26,313 bases of DNA from Candidatus Pelagibacter sp. (GCA_028224115.1 JAOIVP010000010.1:1-26313), one strand, 5' to 3'; positions 1-7,162 are shown, numbered from the stretch's first letter. Notes: generated from the sequence alone by a model not told the origin. A program made the numbers and translations.

Positions 1-596
1 GTTGTTTTATAATCAAGTCCATGACCAGCATGTACTTCAATATTTAGTTTATTTGCTAATTTAGAACATTTTTTTATTCTAGCTAATTCATTAATATAAT
101 TTTTTTTTGACTTAACTAAATTTGATATTTTTCCAGTATGAATTTCAACACAATCAACATTAAGCTGTTTAGATAATTTAATATCTTTTAAAGATGGATT
201 TATAAACAAACTAGTACGAATTTTTATTCTTTTAAATCTTTCAATTATTTTTTTTAATTTTTTTCTATTTTTAAATAAATTTAATCCCCCTTCTGTAGTT
301 ATCTCTTTACGATTTTCAGGAACAATACAAACATAATCAGGTCTAATCTTTAAAGCATTATTTACAATTTTATCATTCATTGAAATTTCAAGATTAACCA
401 AAACTTTTTTTGATTTACAAATTTTTTTGGCATCTAAGTCGTTAATATGTCTTCTATCTTCTCTTAAATGAATGGTTACTGAGTCAGCACCCATTTTTAC
501 AACTTGTAAGGCAGCATAATATGGGTCTGGATGATTTTCACCCCTAGCATTTCTAACTGTTGCTATATGATCAATATTTACACCTAATCTTTTCAC
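1..596 (-). CDS. pdxJ: Pyridoxine 5'-phosphate synthase PdxJ (3' end outside window)
   Basis: PdxJ condenses 1-deoxyxylulose 5-phosphate with 3-amino-2-oxopropyl phosphate to make pyridoxine 5'-phosphate, the last ring-forming step of the DXP-dependent vitamin B6 route; it is a cytosolic TIM barrel. The reading frame starts at GTG (596-594) and runs off the left edge after about 198 codons of the usual 240 or so. Family signatures read on the minus strand are RLGVNIDHIATVRNARG at the N-terminus, VTIHLREDRRHI, CIVPENRKEITTEGG, and AGHGLDY near the edge. The GTG start overlaps the pyrE stop in the sequence GTGA, so the two are translationally coupled. The order pyrE-pdxJ is typical of alphaproteobacterial rel loci. 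The identification is firm; only the C-terminus is missing. Confidence 0.95.
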   Translation of the reverse strand, partial: MKRLGVNIDHIATVRNARGENHPDPYYAALQVVKMGADSVTIHLREDRRHINDLDAKKICKSKKVLVNLEISMNDKIVNNALKIRPDYVCIVPENRKEITTEGGLNLFKNRKKLKKIIERFKRIKIRTSLFINPSLKDIKLSKQLNVDCVEIHTGKISNLVKSKKNYINELARIKKCSKLANKLNIEVHAGHGLDYKT

Positions 597-1180
597 TTAA
601 TAAATCTACTTCCTGGAGTGGTAATAGGAATTGATTTCAAATCTTGAGGTAACTGTTTTTTTAAGTAAGTTGGAACTTCAATTTTAAGATGAGACGTAAT
701 TCCTGTTTTAATTTTAAGAGATTTTTTTGTTGATCTGTCTATTATAGATGCAAATCCTAAAAGTTTAGCATTAGCCTTTTTAATTAGTTTTACACACTCT
801 AGACTAGATTTTCCTGTAGTTATGACATCTTCAATAATAAGTACTTTTGTACCTTTTTTTATATTAAATCCCCTTCTTAAAGTAAATTTTCCATTCACAC
901 GTTCACAAAAAATTGTTTCTATTTTTAAAAGTTTACCAATCTCATAACCAATAATTACCCCACCCATTGCAGGAGCTAAAATTAAATCTATCTTTTTATA
1001 TTTTTTTTTAATTTTATTAGCTAACGATTTACAGATTTTATCTGCCAATATTGGGAAACTTAAAAGTTTTGCACATTGGATATATTTAGATGAATGTAAA
1101 CCTGAAGATAACACAAAATGTCCCTCCAAAAGAGCATTAGTCTTTTTTAAAATATCTAAGGATTTTTTGAGTGAAAGCAT
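593..1180 (-). CDS. pyrE: Orotate phosphoribosyltransferase PyrE
   Basis: PyrE transfers phosphoribose from PRPP to orotate, giving OMP in de novo pyrimidine synthesis. The 195-residue product has the expected N-terminal segment LLEGHFVLSSGLHSSKY (residues 17-33) and a clear PRPP-binding loop VLIIEDVITTGKS (residues 113-125), with the two acidic residues followed by TTGKS. The length fits the family. The ATG lies 44 bases inside the 3' end of the spoT frame, a long overlap. I keep this start because residues 10-30 align with the conserved beginning of the family and no later start would preserve it. Its stop overlaps the pdxJ start by four bases. It is probably expressed from the dapA operon. 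Confidence 0.94.
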   Translation of the reverse strand: MLSLKKSLDILKKTNALLEGHFVLSSGLHSSKYIQCAKLLSFPILADKICKSLANKIKKKYKKIDLILAPAMGGVIIGYEIGKLLKIETIFCERVNGKFTLRRGFNIKKGTKVLIIEDVITTGKSSLECVKLIKKANAKLLGFASIIDRSTKKSLKIKTGITSHLKIEVPTYLKKQLPQDLKSIPITTPGSRFIK

Positions 1181-2030
1181 TTCTTTTATCTTCGTGTCTA
1201 ATTATCTTAAATTTTATACCCTTTTGTTTAAGCTCTGCAATAAAATTTGTGAAGTTTTTTAGATTAGTAATTATTAATTTAAATTTGAAATTAATATATT
1301 TTGGATTTTGGCCTGCCATTTCAACATTTGAAATGTTAAGCTTGTGACTACCAATTAAAGAACTTATATCACCTAATTGACCAGGTTGATCAGGTAATGA
1401 AATCCACAGTGTGGTATTGTATTTCTTTATTTTTTCCTCTTTTTGTTCCCCTTTATCATGCCAATATCTTCTAATAGCTGCTCTTGCTTTTCCAGTTTTT
1501 GTTGTTGGAATCCAATGTAATGATGGTGATTGATTTTTAGAAGTAATTATATTTATTCTATCGCCATTTCTTAATATTTCCTGCAATTCTGATTTATTTC
1601 CATTAATTTCACAACCTATTGCTGTATTCCCTATCTTGGTATGCACAGCATAAGCAAAATCAATTGCAGTAGCATCTTTTGGTAATTTTATAACAGAACC
1701 TTTTGGAGTAAAACAAAAAACATTCTCCTGAAACATTTGAAGCTTAGTATATTCATAAGAATGTTCAGGATTTTCATTTTTTTCAATAATTTCAACAAGG
1801 TCTTTTAACCAATCGTATTCTTTCCAACTTAAAGAATTAAATTTTTCTGAAGATTTGTATTTCCAATGAGAAGCAACTCCACGTTCTGCAAATTCATGCA
1901 TTTCATGGGTTCTAATTTGAATTTCAATTGGTTTTTTATTTGAACCAATTACAGATGTATGCAGTGATTTATAACCATTTATTTTTGGTGATGAAATATA
2001 ATCTTTAAATTTACCAGGTATACAGTTCCA
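1137..2030 (-). CDS. spoT: SpoT/Rel C-terminal part (end of synthetase, TGS, ACT), out of frame with the N-terminal part
   Basis: This is the continuation of the ppGpp synthetase/hydrolase encoded at 2011-2883, in a different frame. Homology resumes exactly after the A7 run at 2031-2037 with WNCIPGKFKDYIS, matching the family pattern W-x(3)-PG-[RK]-FKDYI. The open frame extends upstream to 2099, but that part is out of frame with the family. In the joined protein (581 residues) the synthetase domain finishes with NGYKSLHTSV and ASHWKYK, the TGS domain covers about residues 387-451 (VFCFTPKG, AYAVHTKIG), and an ACT domain covers about 490-565 (LPDQPGQLGDIS). Only about 40 residues separate TGS from ACT, where bifunctional Rel/SpoT proteins normally carry a helical and a cysteine/zinc-finger region. 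The fragment has no convincing start of its own; it might be pseudogenic, the product of slippage, or half of a gene broken by a sequence error. Confidence 0.85.
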   Translation of the reverse strand, partial: WNCIPGKFKDYISSPKINGYKSLHTSVIGSNKKPIEIQIRTHEMHEFAERGVASHWKYKSSEKFNSLSWKEYDWLKDLVEIIEKNENPEHSYEYTKLQMFQENVFCFTPKGSVIKLPKDATAIDFAYAVHTKIGNTAIGCEINGNKSELQEILRNGDRINIITSKNQSPSLHWIPTTKTGKARAAIRRYWHDKGEQKEEKIKKYNTTLWISLPDQPGQLGDISSLIGSHKLNISNVEMAGQNPKYINFKFKLIITNLKNFTNFIAELKQKGIKFKIIRHEDKRNAFTQKILRYFKKD

Positions 2031-2883
2031 TTTTTTTATGAAATATACCAAGAGTTTTGTAACATTCATCAACTGATGAAAGTGTAATTCTAAATCCAAT
2101 TATATCTGTTATTTGTTCAAGTGAAATTCTTTTTTTTTGAACTTTACGCCAAATCGAAAAAGGTGTTTTTTCACGACCATGTATTTCTGCGTTAATATGG
2201 TTGTCATTTAAGATCTCACTTAATTCAAATGAGAGAGACTCAAATAAATCTTTTTTGTCTGATTTAATTTCATCTAATTTTTTCTTTATTAATTCTCGTG
2301 CTTCGTTATTTAAAATTTCAAAAGAAAGATCTTCTAGCTCATCTCTTATTCTATGCATTCCCATTCTATCAGCTAAAGGTGCATAAATTTCCATAGTCTC
2401 TTGAGCTATTCTTTGTCTCTTTTCAACTTTAGGAATTGCTTTTATAGTTCTCATGTTATGAAGACGATCGGCAATTTTTACCAATAAAACTCTTATATCT
2501 TTAGAAGTGGCTAAAATTAATTTTCTAAAATTTTCAACTTTAGAATTTGAACCTGCAGTATTTTCAAATACAGATATTTTAGTAACACCATTAACTAATT
2601 CAGCTACCTCATCACCAAATTCACTTTTGATAGTCTCATATGTGGCAAATGTATCTTCTATAGTGTCATGAAGTAGACCGGTTGTAATTGTTGCACTATC
2701 TAATTTTAATTCAGTTAAAATATTAGCTACTTCTATAGGATGAACAGAATAAGGATCACCAGAAGCTCTTTTCTGATTTTTGTGAGCTCTTATCGCAAAA
2801 TTAAAAGCTTTATCTAATCTTTCTGGATTTAAAAACTTATTATAAATTTTTACCTTATTTATTAAATCATTCGAATTAAGCAT
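2011..2883 (-). CDS. spoT: SpoT/Rel N-terminal part: (p)ppGpp hydrolase domain and start of the synthetase domain
   Basis: This is the first part of a long RelA/SpoT homologue, which makes and degrades the alarmone (p)ppGpp. The HD hydrolase domain is intact: H48 in SVHP, the HDxxED motif H72-D73-T-I-E76-D77, and D139-R140 in KIADRLHNMRT. The synthetase domain begins with GREKTPFSIWRKVQKK (236-251) and DIIGFRI (260-266), but the frame leaves the family after residue 284 and ends seven codons later at a TAA (2013-2011). As written it yields a 290-residue protein with hydrolase but no complete synthetase. Restoring one base at the A7 run joins it to the 1137-2030 segment. It lies 19 bases after folK in the dapA-smpB-folK-spoT-pyrE-pdxJ cluster; many alphaproteobacteria have rpoZ at this junction and none is seen here. 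Confidence 0.88.
   Translation of the reverse strand: MLNSNDLINKVKIYNKFLNPERLDKAFNFAIRAHKNQKRASGDPYSVHPIEVANILTELKLDSATITTGLLHDTIEDTFATYETIKSEFGDEVAELVNGVTKISVFENTAGSNSKVENFRKLILATSKDIRVLLVKIADRLHNMRTIKAIPKVEKRQRIAQETMEIYAPLADRMGMHRIRDELEDLSFEILNNEARELIKKKLDEIKSDKKDLFESLSFELSEILNDNHINAEIHGREKTPFSIWRKVQKKRISLEQITDIIGFRITLSSVDECYKTLGIFHKKMELYTW
2031..2037 (-). other. Frame-breaking A7 homopolymer in spoT
   Basis: On the minus strand the sequence is CAT, seven A, TGG. Reading CAT AAA AAA and then ATG gives the truncated frame. Skipping one A gives CAT AAA AAA TGG, which continues straight into the conserved synthetase sequence. The needed change is +1 (or -2), equivalent to a 6-A or 9-A tract in the RNA. 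The sequence itself shows the frame break. Whether it is a sequencing error, a real mutation or a slippage site cannot be told from the window. Confidence 0.85.
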
Positions 2884-2902
2884 ATTTTATTATAGCATTA
2901 AT

Positions 2903-3415
2903 TCAAATTTGTTTAATAGATCTAATATCTTTGTTTGATAAGGATAAAATTAACTTTTTTATATTATTTTTTTTTATAGGATGAACCCAATCCTTTTCAA
3001 TCTCAAATAAAGGCAATAAAACAAAATTTCTTTCATGCATTCGTGGATGCGGAAGGTTCAATTTATCATTTGTAACTAAACCCTTAAAATCAATTATATC
3101 TATATCGCAAACTCTTGGTGAATTTTTAGGTGTTTTCTTTCTACCTAATCTAGTTTCTATAATTTTACACAAATTTAATAAATTTTCAGGGTCATGTTCG
3201 GTGGTAATTTTTAAAACTATATTAATAAATTTTGGATTTTTTGGATCTGGCCACGAAGGAGTTTCGTAATAATTAGATACAGAAATGAGATCAATGTTAT
3301 TTTCCAGTAAAAGAGATTTAGCTTTCTCAATATTAGTTAATCTATTTCCTAGATTTGAACCTATTGCTAAGAAAACATTCTTAACTTGATTTTCTGATAT
3401 ATCTTGCTTTATCAA
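2903..3415 (-). CDS. folK: 2-amino-4-hydroxy-6-hydroxymethyldihydropteridine pyrophosphokinase FolK
   Basis: FolK (HPPK) transfers pyrophosphate from ATP to 6-hydroxymethyl-dihydropterin, the step before dihydropteroate synthase in folate synthesis. Visible signatures are [12 protein letters not shown] at the N-terminus, a [12 protein letters not shown] segment, [10 protein letters not shown], the Mg-binding acidic motif [11 protein letters not shown], and [17 protein letters not shown] place the start at TTG 3415 (170 residues). No ATG occurs before the conserved core, and the next upstream option, TTG 3475, would add 20 unconserved residues and overlap smpB by 95 bases. The chosen start still overlaps smpB by 35 bases. 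Folate supply links to the C1 units produced by the sarcosine oxidase operon in this window, but only in a general metabolic sense. Confidence 0.9.
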   Translation of the reverse strand: MIKQDISENQVKNVFLAIGSNLGNRLTNIEKAKSLLLENNIDLISVSNYYETPSWPDPKNPKFINIVLKITTEHDPENLLNLCKIIETRLGRKKTPKNSPRVCDIDIIDFKGLVTNDKLNLPHPRMHERNFVLLPLFEIEKDWVHPIKKNNIKKLILSLSNKDIRSIKQI

Positions 3416-3851
3416 GGTTCCAATCTCTGTTCTTTTTAGTGGCTCTTTTATCGAATTGCTTTTTCCCTTTTGCAACAGCTAATTCAACTTTAGCTTTACC
3501 TTTTTTAAAATACATTTTGGTAGGGACTATTGTAAAACCGTCTCTTTGCATTTTACCAATTAATTTATTGATTTCTTTTTTATTTAATAAAAGTTTTCTT
3601 TCATCTGTTGGATTATGATTGGAGTAGCTTGCTTGCTTGTAAGCAGCTATATGTGAGTTTATCAAAATTAATTCACCATTTTTTTCAACGGCATAAGAGT
3701 CTGCTATATTAACTTTGCCATCTCTTATAGACTTTATTTCTGACCCTTTTAAAACAATCCCCGCTTCTAAAAGATCTTCAAAAAAATAATTGAAACTTGC
3801 TTTTCTATTTAAACAGATAATTTTTAAACCATGGTTGGTTTTTTTGCTCAT
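3381..3851 (-). CDS. smpB: SsrA-binding protein SmpB
   Basis: SmpB binds tmRNA (SsrA) and takes it to stalled ribosomes for trans-translation and tagging of the nascent chain. The 156-residue length is normal. The OB-fold landmarks are present: [56 protein letters not shown], and [23 protein letters not shown], followed by the short basic tail that enters the decoding centre. The ATG shares its A with the TAA of dapA (TAATG), so translation is coupled. The dapA-smpB pairing is common in alphaproteobacteria. The tmRNA gene itself is not in this window. Confidence 0.97.
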   Translation of the reverse strand: MSKKTNHGLKIICLNRKASFNYFFEDLLEAGIVLKGSEIKSIRDGKVNIADSYAVEKNGELILINSHIAAYKQASYSNHNPTDERKLLLNKKEINKLIGKMQRDGFTIVPTKMYFKKGKAKVELAVAKGKKQFDKRATKKNRDWNLDKARYIRKSS

Positions 3852-4732
3852 TAAATCAATTTTGCTGATTCTAAAGCTTTTTGAATTATAGGTTTGGCCG
3901 TTTGTGATGTTCTAACTAAAGGTAATCTTACAGCATCATCACATAAGTTCATTAATTTTGCAGCATACTTGACTGGGCTCGGGTTACTTTCAACAAACAT
4001 TGCGCTATGTACTGGTTGTAAGATTTTATCCAATTTCTCAGCTTTATTAATATCGTCTTCTTCTTTTGAAACTGAAAGTTTTTGGAAATCAGCACAAAGT
4101 TTAGGTGCAATATTTGCAGTTACACTAATAGTTCCAACCCCACCTCTTTTATTAAATTCAAATGCATTATCATCATTACCAGTTAATTGAATTAATTCTT
4201 TACCCATTTTAGAAAGTTGTTGATCAACTCTATCCAAATCACCCGTAGCATCTTTAACACCTATAATATTTTTTAATTCAAAAAGTCTTGCCATAGTATC
4301 AACAGACATATCAATCACTGACCTGCCTGGTATATTGTAAATGATTATTGGAATTCCACATTTATCATTAATAGCCTTATAGTGTTGATAAAGACCTTCT
4401 TGAGTTGGTTTATTGTAGTAAGGAGTAACGATTAAAGCACCGTTTGCTCCTACTTTCTCAGCATGAGAAGTAAGTGATATTGCTTCCTCTGTTGAGTTAG
4501 AACCAGTTCCAGCAATTACAGGTATTTTGCCATTACTTTCCTTTATGCAAAGATCAATAACTCTTTGGTGTTCTTCATGACTAAGTGTTGGAGATTCTCC
4601 AGTTGTTCCAGCTGGGACTAGGCCACTTGTGCCGTTATCTATATGAAAATGAATTAGTTTTATATAAGCCTCCTCATCAAGGCTATTATTTTTAAATGGT
4701 GTAATTAATGCAACATTTGATCCTTTGAACAT
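3851..4732 (-). CDS. dapA: 4-hydroxy-tetrahydrodipicolinate synthase DapA
   Basis: DapA condenses pyruvate with aspartate semialdehyde in the diaminopimelate/lysine pathway. The 293-residue length is typical. The active site is complete: T43 and T44 in GTTGES, Y106 in [12 protein letters not shown]132 and R137 in IYNIPGRS, and the Schiff-base lysine K160 in GVKDATGD. It is the first gene of the minus-strand operon running to pdxJ, and it is divergent from the slt gene with 43 bases between their start codons. DapA feeds meso-diaminopimelate for peptidoglycan, which the neighbouring lytic transglycosylase remodels; the shared spacer could allow some co-regulation, but this is only inference. 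Confidence 0.97.
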   Translation of the reverse strand: MFKGSNVALITPFKNNSLDEEAYIKLIHFHIDNGTSGLVPAGTTGESPTLSHEEHQRVIDLCIKESNGKIPVIAGTGSNSTEEAISLTSHAEKVGANGALIVTPYYNKPTQEGLYQHYKAINDKCGIPIIIYNIPGRSVIDMSVDTMARLFELKNIIGVKDATGDLDRVDQQLSKMGKELIQLTGNDDNAFEFNKRGGVGTISVTANIAPKLCADFQKLSVSKEEDDINKAEKLDKILQPVHSAMFVESNPSPVKYAAKLMNLCDDAVRLPLVRTSQTAKPIIQKALESAKLI

Positions 4733-4775
4733 AAATACTTATAACATAGTTTAAAGATTCATATACTAAAAGATT
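4733..4775. promoter_or_regulatory. Divergent promoter region between dapA and slt
   Basis: These 43 almost purely A/T bases are the only non-coding space available to drive both the dapA operon (minus) and slt (plus). A TATACT hexamer at 4762-4767 could be the -10 box for slt, which would put the transcript start within a few bases of the ATG, giving a near-leaderless message. On the minus strand a TATGTTATAAG stretch could serve dapA. No convincing -35 box is visible for either. Function is inferred from the divergent layout. Confidence 0.4.
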
Positions 4776-7004
4776 ATGCTTAAAAAATTATTATTTATTA
4801 GCTCACTGATATTATTTTCAATAAATTTTAATTATGTTTTTGCTGAAACAAATTTGATAATTCCTGTAAAAAAGCCATCTCTTACTGATGAAGAGATAAA
4901 AGTTAAAATATCCAAGAACATTTTAAAACCTCTAAAAAAGCCAAAAAAGATTGAAATCACCGCAATTAAAGAAAACAAAATTGTTGAAATTAAAAAGATC
5001 AAAGAAGATAAAAAACTATCTTTTAAAATTCCCAAAAAAAAACCCTCAATAGCTGGTCTGGATAAATCGGAAAGTGTTAAAATATCTAAATACTACAGTA
5101 AAAAAGATTTCAATATTGCAAAAAAAGCAATCTCAGAAATGCAAAAAAGTAAGTGGTCATCATCTTTAAAAATTGCAAAAAAAGCTAAAGATAAATCAAT
5201 ATATAATTTTATTCAATGGAGACACTTGTTAACTGCAGGAAATCAAGCTTCTTTTTATGACTATAAAGTTTTTATAGATCGTAATAGCCAATATCCTAGA
5301 ATAGAGAAATTAAGATTTCTAGCTGAACATAAATTATCTACATCCAAAATATCACCAAAAAAAATAATTAACTGGTTTGGTCAAACAGAACCATTAAGTG
5401 GATATGGAAAAATGATACTTGGAGAAAGCTATGCATTAACTGGTGATAAAGCAAAAGGAACTAAATTAATAAAAGAAGGATGGATCACAGCAAAACTGTC
5501 TAAAAATGACTTAAAATTTTTTAGAAAAAAATTTAAAAAATTTCTTAATGCCGAGGATTATATCAAAAGAGCAGACTATCTGGCTTGGAATGCTAAATAT
5601 TGGGATCTAAAGAGGATATCCAGATATCTACCTAAAGATTATGAACTTTTGTATTCAGCAAGACAGATATTAATGAGCAAAGGTTATGGTGTTGACCAAG
5701 CAATTAAAAATGTACCAGAAAAGTTTAAAAATGATGCTGGATTAAATTATGACAGATTAAAGTGGAGAAGAAAAAAAGGTCGAGTAGATTCTTCTGCAGA
5801 AATTTTACTAAAAATTAAAAACGACAGAGATTATTTGGTTATGCCAGACAAATGGTGGAAAGAACGTGAAATAATTTCAAGAGCACTTATTTACAAAAAG
5901 AAATATGAAATTGCTTATAAAATATCAAGCAATCATGGCATGACGGAAGGTTCTGATTTTGCAGCTGCTGAATGGATGAGTGGATGGATTTCTCTAAGTT
6001 TTTTAAATGACCCATTAACTGCAAAAGATCATTTTCAAAATTTTTATAACAATGTAAATTATCCAATTAGTACGTCTAGAGGCGCATATTGGCTTGCAAG
6101 ATCTTACGAAAAATTAGGAGATAGAGAGCAATCTAATAAATGGTATCAAGAAGCATCAAAATATTTAACTACCTATTATGGTCAATTAGCCTTTTTAAAA
6201 TTAAATCCTAATGGAAAATTTGAACTTAAAAAAGATTTAGAAGTTGATAACAAATATCGTTATATATTTTTCAACAAAGAACTAGTTAAAATTGTCTATC
6301 TCTTGGATGAATTAAAAAAGGATAAATATACAAAATTCATTCTAAGACATCTTGCAAACGACAATATTAATAAAGGTAGCGAAATATTAGCTGCTGAAAT
6401 TGCTACTAGTATAGAAAGATATGATTTTGCTATACAGGTATCTAAAATAGCCTCCTACCAAAAAAGGTTTCATAATAAATTTAATTATCCTTTAATTAGT
6501 ACACCAAAAACTATCAATGGTAGAAAGATTCCTGAAAGTGCACTAATACTTTCTATTATTAGGCAGGAAAGCGAATTTGATTTAAGAGCAAATAGCCATG
6601 CAGGTGCAAAAGGACTAATGCAGCTTATGCCTTACACGGCTAAACTAGTTTCTAAGCAAGCTAAACTTCCTTATTCAAAATCAAGATTAACAACTGATCC
6701 TGAGTATAATATTAATTTGGGATCTCATTATATTGCAGGCTTAATCTTACAATACGATGGCGCTTACCCTTTTGCAGTTGCGGCCTATAATGCTGGTCCA
6801 AATAGAGTAAAATATTGGAAAAAAATAAACAAAGACCCTCAAAAAAAACAAATTGATTATGTTGATTGGGTTGAATTAATCAAATTTAGAGAAACAAGAA
6901 ATTATGTTCAACGAGTTTTAGAAAACTATAATGTTTATAGATACATATTGGAAAAACAGCCCATCCCAATGAAAGATTTTTTTAAAGATCAGCCTTTATT
7001 CTAA
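4776..7004 (+). CDS. slt: Soluble lytic murein transglycosylase (Slt70-like, GH23)
   Basis: This periplasmic enzyme cleaves the MurNAc-GlcNAc bond of peptidoglycan, forming 1,6-anhydro-MurNAc ends. The 742-residue product begins with a signal peptide (KKLLFISSLILFSINF, ending near VFAE at about residue 24). A lysine-rich low-complexity stretch (about residues 30-100) with several KKP motifs follows. Then comes a long alpha-helical repeat region (about 100-570), as in the superhelical ring of Slt70. The C-terminal SLT domain starts near 585: the catalytic glutamate is E598 in IIRQESEFD, followed by AGAKGLMQLMP, NLGSHYIAGL and AVAAYNAGPNRV. The gene stands alone on its strand, and its TAA is immediately followed by the 3' end of a tRNA gene on the other strand. 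It contains an A9 run at 5034-5042 that stays in frame. Confidence 0.95.
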   Translation: MLKKLLFISSLILFSINFNYVFAETNLIIPVKKPSLTDEEIKVKISKNILKPLKKPKKIEITAIKENKIVEIKKIKEDKKLSFKIPKKKPSIAGLDKSESVKISKYYSKKDFNIAKKAISEMQKSKWSSSLKIAKKAKDKSIYNFIQWRHLLTAGNQASFYDYKVFIDRNSQYPRIEKLRFLAEHKLSTSKISPKKIINWFGQTEPLSGYGKMILGESYALTGDKAKGTKLIKEGWITAKLSKNDLKFFRKKFKKFLNAEDYIKRADYLAWNAKYWDLKRISRYLPKDYELLYSARQILMSKGYGVDQAIKNVPEKFKNDAGLNYDRLKWRRKKGRVDSSAEILLKIKNDRDYLVMPDKWWKEREIISRALIYKKKYEIAYKISSNHGMTEGSDFAAAEWMSGWISLSFLNDPLTAKDHFQNFYNNVNYPISTSRGAYWLARSYEKLGDREQSNKWYQEASKYLTTYYGQLAFLKLNPNGKFELKKDLEVDNKYRYIFFNKELVKIVYLLDELKKDKYTKFILRHLANDNINKGSEILAAEIATSIERYDFAIQVSKIASYQKRFHNKFNYPLISTPKTINGRKIPESALILSIIRQESEFDLRANSHAGAKGLMQLMPYTAKLVSKQAKLPYSKSRLTTDPEYNINLGSHYIAGLILQYDGAYPFAVAAYNAGPNRVKYWKKINKDPQKKQIDYVDWVELIKFRETRNYVQRVLENYNVYRYILEKQPIPMKDFFKDQPLF

Positions 7005-7096
7005 TGGCGGAAGAGGAGGGATTCGAACCCTCGGTACAAGTTTCCTCGCACGGTCATTTAGCAAACGACTGGTTTCAGCCTCTCACCCACTCTTCC
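7005..7096 (-). tRNA. tRNA-Ser (anticodon GCT)
   Basis: Read on the minus strand, this folds as a complete class II tRNA with an encoded CCA end (7007-7005). The acceptor stem pairs GGAAGAG with CTCTTCC. The D loop carries GAGAGGCTGAA, typical of serine tRNAs. The anticodon stem pairs GTCGT with ATGAC around the loop TTGCTAA, giving anticodon GCT, which reads AGC and AGT. The long variable arm pairs GTGCGAG with CTTGTAC over a GAAA loop, and the T arm pairs GAGGG with CCCTC around TTCGAAT. There is no spacer between its 3' end and the TAA of slt, so slt transcription reads directly into antisense of the tRNA. Confidence 0.97.
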
Positions 7097-7107
7097 ACTG
7101 CGACATT

Positions 7108-7135
7108 GATATATCCGATTGTATTGAATATTCAA
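7108..7135 (-). promoter_or_regulatory. Possible sigma70-type promoter for tRNA-Ser
   Basis: On the minus strand a TTGAAT box (7135-7130; TTGACA consensus) is followed after 16 bases by TATATC (7113-7108; TATAAT consensus). This predicts initiation around 7101, a few bases before the mature tRNA 5' end at 7096. Each box matches four of six consensus positions, and position relative to the gene is the best argument. In this A/T-rich DNA such matches arise often by chance. Confidence 0.45.
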
Positions 7136-7137
7136 TA
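7122..7137. repeat. 16-base perfect palindrome between tRNA-Ser and soxB
   Basis: TATTGAATATTCAATA is a perfect inverted repeat with no spacer, 25 bases upstream of the soxB ATG and overlapping the proposed -35 box of the tRNA promoter. It could be a binding site for a dimeric repressor or activator of the sarcosine oxidase operon. A rough estimate from base composition is that a window this size would hold several such palindromes by chance, so its position rather than its existence is what makes it worth listing. The rest of the 66-base spacer (7097-7162) shows no riboswitch-like fold. Confidence 0.4.
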
Positions 7138-7162
7138 TTTATAAAGTAATTATTGGCTAATA

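Noticed and set aside
2031..2040. Canonical -1 programmed ribosomal frameshift at A AAA AAA in spoT
   Set aside because: The shift needed to regain the conserved frame is +1 (or -2). A -1 slip would read AAA AAA AAT GGA and enter a frame without family similarity.
4832..5035. Minus-strand open frame within the 5' part of slt
   Set aside because: It is the complement of the lysine-rich codons of slt, which read as Phe/Leu/Ile on the other strand and imitate a membrane protein. The slt frame is clearly the coding one.
7005..7096. tRNA-Leu, tRNA-SeC or an integration site at the tRNA gene
   Set aside because: Anticodon GCT and the serine-type D loop fix it as tRNA-Ser. No integrase, direct repeat of the tRNA end or foreign-looking segment lies beside it.
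7097..7162. Glycine riboswitch or other structured leader upstream of soxB
   Set aside because: Glycine-related operons in marine alphaproteobacteria can carry riboswitches, but only 66 bases are available between the tRNA and soxB, and I see only the short palindrome, not the conserved aptamer helices.
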